A program made the translations under genes and the position numbers. This document shows, piece by piece, positions 28,434-37,101 of a stretch of DNA of 64,000 nt. Within the stretch, counting starts at the first letter, position 1. Every line of letters begins with the position of its first letter. Origin of the DNA: Corynebacterium uberis (GTDB lineage Bacteria; Actinomycetota; Actinomycetes; Mycobacteriales; Mycobacteriaceae); NCBI RefSeq assembly GCF_020616335.1, contig NZ_CP085051.1, positions 744,001-808,000 on the forward strand, read 5' to 3'. The notes beneath the pieces are model-generated. The model had not been told where the DNA came from. It saw only the letters and a list, made by a program, of their open reading frames with translations, and searched no databases.

Positions 28434-29999
28434 TTACTCCTCGATCGGGGCGGGCAGGGGGACAAAGCGGACCGTATCGCCGGGGGCGAGCTGGCCGGCG
28501 GCGTCCACGTCCGCGGCCACGACTGTGGCGATGACGGGGTAGCCGCCGGTGACGGGGTGGTCGCGCAGGAACACCACCGGCTGGCCATTGGGGGGAACCT
28601 GGATGGAGCCGGCAACCATGCCTTCGCTGGGCAGCTCGGCGGTGGCGTAGGCGTCCTCGCGGGCGAGCGCACAACCGGACAGCCGCAGGCCCACCCGGTT
28701 AGACGTGGGGGTGACCGTCCACTCCTGCTCACTCAGGGCGTTTGCGGCCTCCTGGAACCACTGCGCGCGCGGGCCCGGAATGACCCGCAGGGACACCGCG
28801 CCGTCGGGGTCGGCCTTGCGCAGCGGGTTGACGCCAGGCAACCCGACGCTGCCGCGCACCTGGGCGGCACCGCGCAGCACAGCACCGGCCTCGAGCGGGT
28901 CCGGGCCCAGCCCGGAGAGCACATCCGTTGCCGCACTGCCCAGCTCCGTGGGGGCGCTCAACCCGCCGCGTACCGCCAGGTAGGAGCGCAGGCCGCGGCG
29001 CGCAGGTCCTACGGTCAGCTCGCTTCCGGCGGGCACCAGGATGGGGGTTGCTGGGGGCACGGGCAGCCGGTCGCGGGTGATTGGCGCGTCGGCCCCAGCC
29101 ACCGCCACCACGGCGTCGACCAGGGCGCGCAGCGTCATCCCTCCGATGTTTTCCAGCACCACCGCGCCAGGGGCGTTGCCCACCGCCGCATTGGCCGCGC
29201 GTGCCGACGCCCCATCTGCCGCACCGCTGCCCGTCACCCCCAGACTGGCCTGCCCGCCGCGCCCGGCGTCCTGGTAGAGGGTCTGCATGCCCACGGATTC
29301 GACGGTGAGCAGGGCGCGGGAGGGGCTAGCAGGTGGCTGGGCCGGGGGTGGCGGAGCCAGCTCGATGGCCTCGCGCACGGCCCGGTAGCGCACCGGGGTG
29401 TTGGGGCCCACCAGCGCGGGCGGGGTAGCCGTGGCATCCCACAGCGGGGTGGGGGAGTGTCCGATGAGCTGCCAGCCGCCCGGTGAGGTGCGCGGGTAGA
29501 CGGCGGAAAAGTTATCGGCCAGGCCTACCGCCCCTGCGGGCACGGCGGTGCGGGGGCTGTCCAGGCGCTTAACCGAGCGAGCGTCGGCGGGGTCGGCGGG
29601 CACGCAATAGGTAAACCCGGGGGCAAACCCGCCGAAGGCGCCCACCCATTCGGTGCTGGTGTGCCAGGCGATCAGCGCCTCTTCCGACGTTTCCTGGGCG
29701 GCGGCGAGGGCGGACAGATCAGCGCCGTCATAGACCACCTCGATGGTGACGGGTTCGGCGTGGTCGGCCGCGTGGGTGGCCGGCTGGAAGTCCGCGAGCG
29801 TGCGCGCCGCGGCGGCCACAGCCGCGGGGCTGTCCAGGATGACCAGCAAGGTAGACGCGGCGGCGATGGCCTCGCGCTGCCCGGGCAGCGGGTGGGCGTT
29901 CAACTCGGCGTGCCAGGCCATGACTTCTGCCAGGTCGGGAAGATCGACGAGCAGCCCGTGGTCGCCGACGGGGTGAATGGTCCGGGGGGAGAGGGACAT
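28434..29999 (-). CDS. 5-oxoprolinase subunits B and C fused (KipI-KipA type)
   Basis: 521 residues. The N-terminal CT_C_D (PxpB/KipI) domain is about residues 1-225, with FGGFAPGFTYC and AVPAGAVGLADNFSAVYPRTSPGGWQLIG. A proline-rich linker (APPPPAQPPASPS) precedes the CT_A_B (PxpC/KipA) domain, about 240-521, with QDAGRGGQASLGVTGSGAADGASARAANAAVGN and the C-terminal DHPVTGGYPVIATV. With PxpA it forms the ATP-dependent prokaryotic 5-oxoprolinase, which opens pyroglutamate to glutamate. In many bacteria the subunits are separate. It is in one operon with pxpA (3-bp gap) and accBC. Confidence 0.93.
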   Translation of the reverse strand: MSLSPRTIHPVGDHGLLVDLPDLAEVMAWHAELNAHPLPGQREAIAAASTLLVILDSPAAVAAAARTLADFQPATHAADHAEPVTIEVVYDGADLSALAAAQETSEEALIAWHTSTEWVGAFGGFAPGFTYCVPADPADARSVKRLDSPRTAVPAGAVGLADNFSAVYPRTSPGGWQLIGHSPTPLWDATATPPALVGPNTPVRYRAVREAIELAPPPPAQPPASPSRALLTVESVGMQTLYQDAGRGGQASLGVTGSGAADGASARAANAAVGNAPGAVVLENIGGMTLRALVDAVVAVAGADAPITRDRLPVPPATPILVPAGSELTVGPARRGLRSYLAVRGGLSAPTELGSAATDVLSGLGPDPLEAGAVLRGAAQVRGSVGLPGVNPLRKADPDGAVSLRVIPGPRAQWFQEAANALSEQEWTVTPTSNRVGLRLSGCALAREDAYATAELPSEGMVAGSIQVPPNGQPVVFLRDHPVTGGYPVIATVVAADVDAAGQLAPGDTVRFVPLPAPIEE

Positions 30000-30002
30000 G
30001 GG

Positions 30003-30782
30003 CTAAGAATCCTGTCCGGCGAATGCGCGAATAGCAATGCCCTCTTTTTCTAAGGCGGCGACAATGCCGCGGGCCATCTCCACCGCGCCGGGGGAGTCGC
30101 CGTGGACGCAGACGGACTGTGCGCCCACGTCTACCCGGGTGCCGTCGGTGGCGGTGACGGTCCCGGTGGTGGCCACCTGGATGACGCGGTCGACCACCTC
30201 CTGTGTGGTGGCCAGCACGGCGCCGGGCAAGCGCCGGGAGACAAGGGTGCCGTCGGGGTTGTAGCCGCGGTCGGCGAAGGCCTCGCGGACAACCGGCAGG
30301 CCCTTGGCAGTGGCGGCGTCGATGGCCACGGAGCCGGGAAGCAGCAGCACGGGCAGGTCGCGGCCGAAGGCAGCCACGCCGTCGATGACCGCCTGGGCCT
30401 GAGCCTCGTGGTGGACGATGGCGTTGTAGAGCGCGCCGTGGGGCTTGACATACGCCACCGCGGTGCCGTGGGCCCGGGCGAGCGCGTCGAGGGCGCCGAT
30501 TTGGTAGAGCACCTCGTCGGCGAGCTCCGCGGGGGCGTAGTCCATGAAGCGTCGGCCGAACCCGGGGGCGTCGCGGTAGCCCACGTGCGCGCCCACGGTG
30601 ACGCCGCGGGCGGCTGCGGCCGCGACGGTGCGGGCGATGTCGTGGGGGTCGCCGGCATGGAAGCCGCAGGCCACGTTGGCGCTGCTGACTAGTTCGAGCA
30701 TGGCGGCGTCATCGGCCACCGGGTTGCCGGCGGTGGTTTCTCCCAGGTCCGCGTTGAGGTCAATGCTCAGGTGCGTGCTCAT
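30003..30782 (-). CDS. pxpA: 5-oxoprolinase subunit PxpA (LamB/YcsF family)
   Basis: 259 residues. It has the family signature SIDLNADLGETTAGNPVADDAAML, the conserved SSANVACGFHAGDP, VGAHVGYRDAPGFGRR, VKPHGALYNAI and EAFADRGYNPDGTLVSR. It is the first gene of the operon and has AAGAAAGG about 12 nt before ATG 30782. PxpA supplies the hydrolytic subunit of the PxpABC complex. A perfect palindrome about 50 bp upstream is the probable GntR operator. Confidence 0.95.
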   Translation of the reverse strand: MSTHLSIDLNADLGETTAGNPVADDAAMLELVSSANVACGFHAGDPHDIARTVAAAAARGVTVGAHVGYRDAPGFGRRFMDYAPAELADEVLYQIGALDALARAHGTAVAYVKPHGALYNAIVHHEAQAQAVIDGVAAFGRDLPVLLLPGSVAIDAATAKGLPVVREAFADRGYNPDGTLVSRRLPGAVLATTQEVVDRVIQVATTGTVTATDGTRVDVGAQSVCVHGDSPGAVEMARGIVAALEKEGIAIRAFAGQDS

Positions 30783-30832
30783 GGAAGGGGCCGCCTTTCT
30801 TGAAACAGTGGGCTGGGTCCACCCCATCCAGG

Positions 30833-30849
30833 GGATTGTTGAACAATCC
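30833..30849. promoter_or_regulatory. GntR operator (pxp regulon), copy 2, perfect palindrome
   Basis: GGATTGTTGAACAATCC, two 8-bp arms around a central G. It lies 51-67 bp upstream of the pxpA ATG. The core recurs at 23811-23822 before the NRAMP-like gene. A possible -10 for the minus strand (TAGACT, 30872-30867) lies just upstream of the palindrome in the transcription direction, so binding could block elongation. Confidence 0.75.
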
Positions 30850-30947
30850 GGGGTGGTTTGGGTGGAAGTCTAGCTATTTTTGTTCCACCCCGTCGCCGTT
30901 TTTACCCCCGCGGTGTCCGTTTTCTCCCCCGCAGCCTCCCCCGCGGG

Positions 30948-32615
30948 CTACCCCGCGGCCTCCGCCGGAACGTCGAGCAGCCAGGACACCAGCAGCGCCC
31001 CGGGATCCACCACCCCCACGGCGCGCTCCTGAAGATAGGAGGCCCGCCCCTTGGCCGGGCGCATGGTCGCGGTGGCCTGGGCGCCTGCGGTGGCGGCCTG
31101 CCCGGCTGCGGCGAGCACCGCCGCGAAGTCAGCCTGTGGATTCTCAGCCAGCGCCTCCTCGGCGGCATCCGCAGCCGGGGCCAGCGCATCAATGACCGTG
31201 CGCTGCCCCGGGCGCGCCCCGCCGAGCTCGGTGATGGCCTCTTGTGCGCGGCGCAGCCCGCGGGCCAGGCCTTCAGCGGGACAGTCCGCGTCCGCCAGGG
31301 CGCGGCTCAGCTGCTCGCACAGGGTTCCCAGCACGGCTCCGGAGGTTCCCCCGGCACGCACAAAAAGTCGTTGGGCCAGGCCCTTGAGCACGTCGGTGGG
31401 CTGTCCGCGCAGCGGGAGCTCCAGGCCGCCGAAGGCGGCGGTCATGTTGGTGCCAAAGTCCCCGTCGCCGGCGCGCCGGTCCAGCTCGGTCAGCTCATCG
31501 GCGCCGCCTTGGATGCGCTCGATGGCGGCGCTCAGCCAGGGCTGGGGCTCGCCGGTGCTGGGCAGGGGGTCGCTGATGCGCATGCGCGCAGGGCTGGCCT
31601 GCGGGTCGCTCACCATCTGGGGCCAGGCGGGGGCGGCGGTGGGGGCGTCGAGAAGCTCAAGGATCTCCTCGTCGACGGGGGCGAGGGTCAGCGAGACCCC
31701 GTGCATGTTCACCGAGGTGACAAAGCTGCCCACCAGACCGCGGCGCACGCGGATGCCGCGCTGGTCCAGCTCGCGCAGGGCGTCGGCGAAGAACACCCCG
31801 AGTTCGAGTTGCGTGGTCGATCCCAGGCCGTTGATCACCACCGCGACCTGCGCACCAGCCTCCAGGCCGGCCGCCTGGGTGACGCGCTCGACGAGCGTGG
31901 CAGCGATCTCGGCAGCCGTGGACGTGGCCACGGTGTCGGTGCCCGGCTCGCCGTGGATGCCCACGCCCATTTCCATCTGGCCGGCCGGCAGGTCAAAGGT
32001 GGCGCGCCCCGTGGTGGGCACGTGTCCGGGGGCAAGTGCTACCGCCATGGAGCGGGCGGTGGTGGCCACGCGCTGAGCAAGGTCAACTACGCGCTCTAGC
32101 GAGTCCCCGCGTGCGGCGGCGGCCCCGGCGACCTTTTCCACCAGGATCGTCGCGGCGGTCCCGCGTCGCCCGGGTCCGTCCTCGCCGTCGCGCAGTTCGG
32201 TGGCGACGTCATCGTCCACAAGCACCACCGCGGTATCAACATCCGCGCAGGTCGTGCGTGCGGTGGAGAAGTTCATCACGTCGCCGGTGTAGTTCTTGAC
32301 AATGTGCACCACACCGCGGCCCTGGTCGCACGCCCGCGTCGCCGCGGCAATCTGCACGGCGTTGGGCGAGGTAAACAGCAGCCCCGGCACCGCGGCGTCG
32401 AGCATCCCAGGCCCCACAAATCCGGCGTGCAGCGGCTCGTGTCCGGACCCGCCACCGGAGAGCACGCGCACCTGAGCCGGGGCGTCCGAAAGGGCGGCGC
32501 TGAGCACAAAGCCTCCGTCGTCCCAGCGTGCGTGCGGGTGGGCGGCAAGCAGCCCGCCCAAACCCTCGGGCAGGAAATCATCAGGATCATTGCGTAAAGC
32601 GGCACCGTGAGTCAT
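30948..32615 (-). CDS. Dihydroxyacetone kinase (ATP-dependent, DhaK-DhaL fusion)
   Basis: 555 residues. DhaK domain: VLSGGGSGHEPLHAGFVGPGMLDAAVPG, VKNYTGDVMNF, MGVGIHGEPGT with the substrate-binding His, and VVINGLGSTTQLEL. DhaL domain from about residue 370: DRRAGDGDFGTNMTAAF with the Mg-ADP-binding Asp residues, and AGGTSGAVLG. The fused ATP-type enzyme phosphorylates dihydroxyacetone (or glyceraldehyde) for glycolysis. TAGTCT (32628-32623) ends 7 nt before ATG 32615, so a leaderless transcript probably starts there even though genes lie upstream on the same strand. Confidence 0.93.
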   Translation of the reverse strand: MTHGAALRNDPDDFLPEGLGGLLAAHPHARWDDGGFVLSAALSDAPAQVRVLSGGGSGHEPLHAGFVGPGMLDAAVPGLLFTSPNAVQIAAATRACDQGRGVVHIVKNYTGDVMNFSTARTTCADVDTAVVLVDDDVATELRDGEDGPGRRGTAATILVEKVAGAAAARGDSLERVVDLAQRVATTARSMAVALAPGHVPTTGRATFDLPAGQMEMGVGIHGEPGTDTVATSTAAEIAATLVERVTQAAGLEAGAQVAVVINGLGSTTQLELGVFFADALRELDQRGIRVRRGLVGSFVTSVNMHGVSLTLAPVDEEILELLDAPTAAPAWPQMVSDPQASPARMRISDPLPSTGEPQPWLSAAIERIQGGADELTELDRRAGDGDFGTNMTAAFGGLELPLRGQPTDVLKGLAQRLFVRAGGTSGAVLGTLCEQLSRALADADCPAEGLARGLRRAQEAITELGGARPGQRTVIDALAPAADAAEEALAENPQADFAAVLAAAGQAATAGAQATATMRPAKGRASYLQERAVGVVDPGALLVSWLLDVPAEAAG

Positions 32616-32634
32616 GGCCGCGAGACTACCCGTT

Positions 32635-33036
32635 TTACTCGCACACCAGCCCAAGATTGATCCCGGGGATCTCCCACGCATACTGCTTATCGACGCCCCC
32701 GTCCTCACCCTGCGCCGCCACCTCACCGGTGCGCGCCACGAGCTGCGCGCGCACAGCCTGAGTGATGGGAATGATCCAGCCGGCTACCGGGTCCAATGCC
32801 GGGGCGGGGGTGGCCTTGTCCGGGGCTGCGACAAAGCTCACCGGCCGGGCGTCGGGGCACTCCAGGCGGACGTCCTCGCCCGCGCGCAAGGCGGCCGACA
32901 GTGGCGGCGCGACCTCGGGGGAGAAGGTGACAACCACCAGGGACTCGGCAGTGTGCACGTGGAGGCGCTGCGCAGCCAGGACGTGGGCCTGCTGCGGCGC
33001 GCGGGCCAGCGGGGAGCGGCGGCGAAAGAGCTTCAT
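32635..33036 (-). CDS. Conserved hypothetical protein, 133 residues
   Basis: Soluble protein with no signal peptide: a basic start (MKLFRRR), a His/Ala-rich segment, then ESLVVVTFSPEVAPPLSAALRAGEDVRLE and a C-terminal IPGINLGLVCE. I do not recognise the family. It lies 9 bp after the DUF1707/LiaF-like gene and 19 bp before the dihydroxyacetone kinase gene, all on the minus strand, so co-transcription with the former is likely. Confidence 0.6.
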   Translation of the reverse strand: MKLFRRRSPLARAPQQAHVLAAQRLHVHTAESLVVVTFSPEVAPPLSAALRAGEDVRLECPDARPVSFVAAPDKATPAPALDPVAGWIIPITQAVRAQLVARTGEVAAQGEDGGVDKQYAWEIPGINLGLVCE

Positions 33037-33045
33037 GGCCTGCGA

Positions 33046-33660
33046 CTAACCCCGCGGATAGACCTGAACGTCTACCCCTCCGAAGGCCGCTAGGCCCGTG
33101 ATGCGTACCCGGGGTGCGCCCGCCGGTGCTGGGGCAACACTGCGACCCTGTCTGGACGCCTGGCGCTGGCTGAAGCTGCCGAAGAGCCCCAGGCCCTCGC
33201 AGATGACCTCAACATCGTCGAAGACCTTGATGGTTATCCCCCCGAATAGCGCTACTGCCTGGATGACTGTCTCCGGGGCGCTCAGCTCCACGTTGCGCAG
33301 ATCAATGTCCACCCCGCCGAAGGAAGCGACGGCGCGGTGGGTGGAGGCTAAGGCTCCGCGGGAGCGCTCCGTACCGCCGAAAACCCCCACCGACCAGGAC
33401 GAACCCCGCACTGCGGAGGTGCGCCGGGGTGCGGGGGCTGAAGCTGCAACAGGTGTGGGGACGGTGGGGGCGGGGACGTCGGCAAGCAGGGCGGGAAGCT
33501 CATCGGCGTAGGTCGCCCGGATGGCGGCCATGGTGCGCTCCTCAAACTCCGCGATGGTCAGCTGCCCGCGCGACAACGCCGCGCCGAGCTCTTCGGTGGC
33601 CTGGTGGCGCTGGTCATCGGTGGCGCGCGGGCGCGCGGCGGGGGTGTTCATAGTGGTCAT
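33046..33660 (-). CDS. DUF1707 plus LiaF-like cell-wall-active domain protein
   Basis: 204 residues. The N-terminal DUF1707 helix-turn region reads RATDDQRHQATEELGAALSRGQLTIAEFEERTMAAIRATYADELPALLADV. After an Ala/Pro-rich linker comes a right-handed beta region with repeated glycine-Phe-Gly-Gly units (VGVFGGTERS; ASFGGVDIDLRN; ALFGGITIKVF; AAFGGVDVQVYPRG), as in LiaF_C/DUF2154 proteins that sense cell-envelope stress. No transmembrane helix is present, unlike Bacillus LiaF, so it is cytosolic. ATG 33660 or 33651 (MNTPAARP) may be the start. The 265 bp to prfC hold no convincing gene. Confidence 0.82.
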   Translation of the reverse strand: MTTMNTPAARPRATDDQRHQATEELGAALSRGQLTIAEFEERTMAAIRATYADELPALLADVPAPTVPTPVAASAPAPRRTSAVRGSSWSVGVFGGTERSRGALASTHRAVASFGGVDIDLRNVELSAPETVIQAVALFGGITIKVFDDVEVICEGLGLFGSFSQRQASRQGRSVAPAPAGAPRVRITGLAAFGGVDVQVYPRG

Positions 33661-33925
33661 CCTAGGTGATAGGAATGACCCAGACCATTGCTGCGGGCGC
33701 GCTGGTGTGCCGATTGTCCGGCCGACACGGCTGGCGGGGCTGGTGGTTAGTCGGCCAGATCGTGCCGGGCGTAGCGCCGTGCGGCGCCCAGCTGGCGGCG
33801 TACCGCAAACGGATCGCGGCCAGCGCGTCCTGTCCCGCGGCGCTTGTGCGGCTTGCACAGGGCGCAGCCTCGCCAGCTGCGGGAGGGGTGATGATTAGGC
33901 ACGGGTCGGGTGCTCCTTTTTGGGT

Positions 33926-35569
33926 TTAGTCGTCTGCCACCAGCGGCTCGAGAGTGAACTCCGGGTGCTCCTTCTCGATGAACGCCAGCTTCCACTTATC
34001 CCCGAACAGCGCGATGAGCTCGCCGTCGGTGCGGGTAAACACCTCGACGCCGCGCTGCCGGCCCAACCCGGGGGCGGACTCCGCGTCGGTGCGCCTGGCC
34101 ACCTTATAGGGGATGGGGTCGATCTCCGTCTCCACGTTATATTCGGCGGCCATGCGGGCCTGCATGACCTCGAACTGCATGGGGCCTACGGCGGCCATGA
34201 CGGGGTTGGCATCGCCGCGGATCTCATTGCGCAGGATCTGCACCACGCCCTCTGCATCCAACTGCTCGAGGGCCTTGCGGAACTGCTTGTACTTGCCCAG
34301 AGACTTGGCACGCAGGATCCGGAAATGCTCAGGGGCAAACTGCGGCATGGGCGGGTACTGGATCTTGCGGCCGGTATACAGGGTGTCCCCGGGCGCCAGC
34401 GATCCGGCGTTGACCAGGCCCACAATATCGCCCGGGAAGGCCGTCTCCACCGTGGCGCGGGTGCGCCCAAAGACGGTCAGTGCATACTTGGTGGAAAAGC
34501 TGCGCCCGCTCTGGGCGTGGGTCACCTGCATGCCGCGGTCAAACTCCCCGGAGACCACGCGCATGAACGCCAAGGTGTCGCGGTGATTGCGGTCCATGCC
34601 CGCCTGGGCCTTGAACACGATGCCGGAAAAATCATCATCGACCTCCCGGCGGGTATCCATGGCGCTGGTGGCGGCCTCGATGACCTTCGGGTCCGCGTCG
34701 CGCCCGGCCGGCGAGGGCGCCAGCGCACACAGGGCGTCCAGGATCTGGTGGACACCAAAGTTCAGCATGGCGGAGGCAAAGATCACCGGGGAGGTCTCGC
34801 AGGCCTCGAAAAGCTCCTGGTCATGCACGGCGCCGTCGGCAGCCAGCAGTTCTGCCTCCTCAGCGGCGCGCTCCCACACCTCGCCCTCGCGCTCACGGGC
34901 CTGGTCAGGGGAGTAGTGCTCCTCCGGCGCGATGGTGGAACCGCCGGCCGTGCGGATGAAGTGGACATACTCATCGACCTCGCCGTCCGGGGTGACGCGG
35001 GCCAGGCCCCGGAAATCGCCGGCATCACCGACGGGCCAAAACAGCGGGGTGGGCTGCAGACCGATCTCACTGACAATCTCATCGACAAGCTCCAGCGGTT
35101 CGCGGCCCACCCGGTCCCACTTGTTGATCACCGTCACGATGGGCAACCCCCGGGACTTGCACACGCGGAAAAGCTGGAGGGTCTGGGGCTCGAGGCCTTT
35201 CGCGGCGTCGATAAGCATGACTGCCGCATCGACCGCCATGAGCACGCGGTAGGTGTCCTCGGAGAAGTCCGCGTGGCCGGGGGTGTCCACCAGGTTGATC
35301 ACAAAGGGGGCGCCCTCGTGGCCGCTAGGGGCGTATTCGAACTGCAAGGCTGACGAGGCGATGGAGATGCCGCGGTCCTTTTCCATCTCCATCCAGTCAG
35401 ACACAGTGGACTTGCGTCCCGCCTTACCGTGAACGGCACCGGCCTCAGAAATCATGTGGGCGTGCAGCGCCAAAGCCTCGGTGAGCGTGGATTTACCGGC
35501 GTCCGGGTGAGCGATGACGGCAAAGGTGCGCCGCAGTGCTGCCTCGTTCTTGGTCGCGGTCTCGCTCAT
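33926..35569 (-). CDS. prfC: Peptide chain release factor 3
   Basis: 547-residue translational GTPase. G1 AHPDAGKSTLTEAL, G2 region KDRGISI, G3 DTPGHADFSEDTYRVL, G4 INKWDR; then domains II (VVSGEFDRGMQVTHA) and III (GAVGPMQFEVMQARMAAEY, seen as AAVGPMQFEVMQ). It recycles RF1/RF2 after peptide release. Single gene, ATG 35569. It marks the conserved left side of the low-GC island that begins just upstream of it (35570). Confidence 0.95.
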   Translation of the reverse strand: MSETATKNEAALRRTFAVIAHPDAGKSTLTEALALHAHMISEAGAVHGKAGRKSTVSDWMEMEKDRGISIASSALQFEYAPSGHEGAPFVINLVDTPGHADFSEDTYRVLMAVDAAVMLIDAAKGLEPQTLQLFRVCKSRGLPIVTVINKWDRVGREPLELVDEIVSEIGLQPTPLFWPVGDAGDFRGLARVTPDGEVDEYVHFIRTAGGSTIAPEEHYSPDQAREREGEVWERAAEEAELLAADGAVHDQELFEACETSPVIFASAMLNFGVHQILDALCALAPSPAGRDADPKVIEAATSAMDTRREVDDDFSGIVFKAQAGMDRNHRDTLAFMRVVSGEFDRGMQVTHAQSGRSFSTKYALTVFGRTRATVETAFPGDIVGLVNAGSLAPGDTLYTGRKIQYPPMPQFAPEHFRILRAKSLGKYKQFRKALEQLDAEGVVQILRNEIRGDANPVMAAVGPMQFEVMQARMAAEYNVETEIDPIPYKVARRTDAESAPGLGRQRGVEVFTRTDGELIALFGDKWKLAFIEKEHPEFTLEPLVADD

Positions 35570-35743
35570 CGTCTCCCCTTCACGTGGTGGCTGGTGCCTG
35601 GTGCTTAGTTCTTGGCGCCTGACAGGCGCGCAACCTGAACAGGATACAGCACCTACCAGCGAAGTTGGAACCGGATCCAGTGCACGACTGCGAGGTGATG
35701 AGGGATGCAGGTGTTTGAATAGCGCAACGGCGGTGCAACTTGT
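35570..35743. other. Left junction of the low-GC island
   Basis: 174 bp without a gene between the prfC start and the last gene of the ABC operon. A GCGCCTGACAGGCGC hairpin (35617-35631) lies here. I found no obvious attachment-site duplicate at the right edge. The base composition changes from prfC-like to clearly more AT-rich across this stretch. Confidence 0.4.
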
Positions 35744-36343
35744 TTAGTTCTGGCCCCGTACCCACCGTAAGCACAATGCGGCGCTGGCGATTGCCACTAC
35801 TGCTTCTGCAATAGTCCAATGTGTGATTGTAAGTAGCATGTTCCAGTTTCTGGGGGATGCGGAGCTATCGTAGGCGAAGATGAGTAAGCCTAAAAGCACC
35901 GTGAGGGGAATAAACCAAGCGCGAATATTTCGGATGATACAACAACAAATTATGCAGATGCCTTGCCAGAATAACGTTCCTATCAGGGTTTGTGTTACAT
36001 CCTGTACCGAGAGGTTCACGCAGATGAAAAAACGAAGTAGACCCGCGATGCATACAACAATAACTAACTGAAGAATGCAGAATACGGACATTGCGAAAAG
36101 TCTGATACGGAGGAGGGAGGATGGAGCAACATCTTCCATCGCAGGGGCTACCGGATTGACGGTCGTGCCAGCCAGTCCGCCGAGAACCACGGGTAGCAGT
36201 CGAGCCAAGGGCGTGTCTAATGCATAGTTCGCGCTTGGGATTCCCCATGAAATGGGCATAATCCATAGCAACGACGTCGCAGCGAGCACAGAAAGTGCAA
36301 GCGCGTAACCTATGCGACGCGTTGAAAGGAAGGTAGTAATCAT
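35744..36343 (-). CDS. ABC exporter/immunity operon: small permease subunit
   Basis: 199 residues with about six helices (IGYALALSVLAATSLLWIMPI; LARLLPVVLGGLAGTTV; LFAMSVFCILQLVIVVCIAGLL; TLIGTLFWQGICIICCCII; FIPLTVLLGLLIFAY; TIAEAVVAIASAALCL). There is no signal peptide or soluble domain. ATG 36343 overlaps the stop of the ATPase gene (ATGA), so it is translationally coupled and surely a partner of it. Membrane-only partners of this size are common in lantibiotic-immunity (LanEFG-like) and drug ABC systems. Codon use and GC are lower than in flanking housekeeping genes. Confidence 0.8.
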   Translation of the reverse strand: MITTFLSTRRIGYALALSVLAATSLLWIMPISWGIPSANYALDTPLARLLPVVLGGLAGTTVNPVAPAMEDVAPSSLLRIRLFAMSVFCILQLVIVVCIAGLLRFFICVNLSVQDVTQTLIGTLFWQGICIICCCIIRNIRAWFIPLTVLLGLLIFAYDSSASPRNWNMLLTITHWTIAEAVVAIASAALCLRWVRGQN

Positions 36344-37101
36344 CGGACCGTCTTGGAAATGAGGCTGGTGTAGTTATGCTCCATTTGTTCCAGAGTCGTT
36401 GCGCCGCTAGCTCCCAAGACGCTAGCCGGACCTTGGTAACATAATTGCCCTGAATTGATGACCAATAAGTCATCCGCGCAGGACACCACATCTTCTACAA
36501 GATGGGTGCTCAATAGGACCGTGGGTGGATGCTGTTGGGAGTGGAGCTCTCTAAGTAAGGCTCTAAAATGTGCGCGTTGTTGTGGATCAAGTCCGGCAGT
36601 GGGTTCATCGACGATAATTAGCTGTGGATGTCCGGCAACGGCCGCTGCGATGCCCGCACGTTGACGCATTCCGCCGGAGAGAGACTTCAGCGCGGTATCA
36701 GAATCACCGCCTAGGCCAACAGTGTCGATGGCCTCTGTGGTGGCACGGTCCCGCAGCTTCGAAGGGTAGCAACGCATCCAGAGGCTATAAGAGACAAATT
36801 GACTCACGGTGAGAGACTCATCAGCGCTGAAATTTTGCGGTAAGTAGCCGAGATTGCGTCGGATTTTATCACGGTCACGCCGCACTCGTGGGTCTAGGCC
36901 CCGTATACGTAGTTCTCCTGAACTTGGTCTAGCGACGGTAGCGAGGATGGAAAGCAATGTCGTCTTTCCGGCTCCGTTAGGACCGAGTAGAGCGATAACC
37001 CTACCAGTTCTCAGTTCAAAGGTGATGTCCGTGAGAACCGGACTGTGGCGATACCCGCCAGACACCTTTGTGGCTTGTAGTGCTGGTGGGAGTGAGGTCA
37101 T
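36340..37101 (-). CDS. ABC exporter/immunity operon: ATP-binding subunit
   Basis: 253 residues. Walker A LLGPNGAGKTTLLSILA, Q-loop GYLPQNFSADESLTV, signature LKSLSGGMRQRAGIAAA, Walker B LIIVDEPTAGLDPQQ, and H-loop STHLVEDV. This is the BcrA/CcmA-type of ATPase used by peptide-exporting or peptide-resistance ABC systems. ATG 37101 overlaps the stop of the upstream permease gene (ATGA). The third gene overlaps its own stop in the same way, so three proteins are made from one tightly coupled mRNA. Confidence 0.93.
   Translation of the reverse strand: MTSLPPALQATKVSGGYRHSPVLTDITFELRTGRVIALLGPNGAGKTTLLSILATVARPSSGELRIRGLDPRVRRDRDKIRRNLGYLPQNFSADESLTVSQFVSYSLWMRCYPSKLRDRATTEAIDTVGLGGDSDTALKSLSGGMRQRAGIAAAVAGHPQLIIVDEPTAGLDPQQRAHFRALLRELHSQQHPPTVLLSTHLVEDVVSCADDLLVINSGQLCYQGPASVLGASGATTLEQMEHNYTSLISKTVR

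Noticed and set aside
33661..33925. Small frames between prfC and the DUF1707 gene
   Set aside because: Overlapping frames in several phases, none with a ribosome binding site, a promoter or recognisable content.
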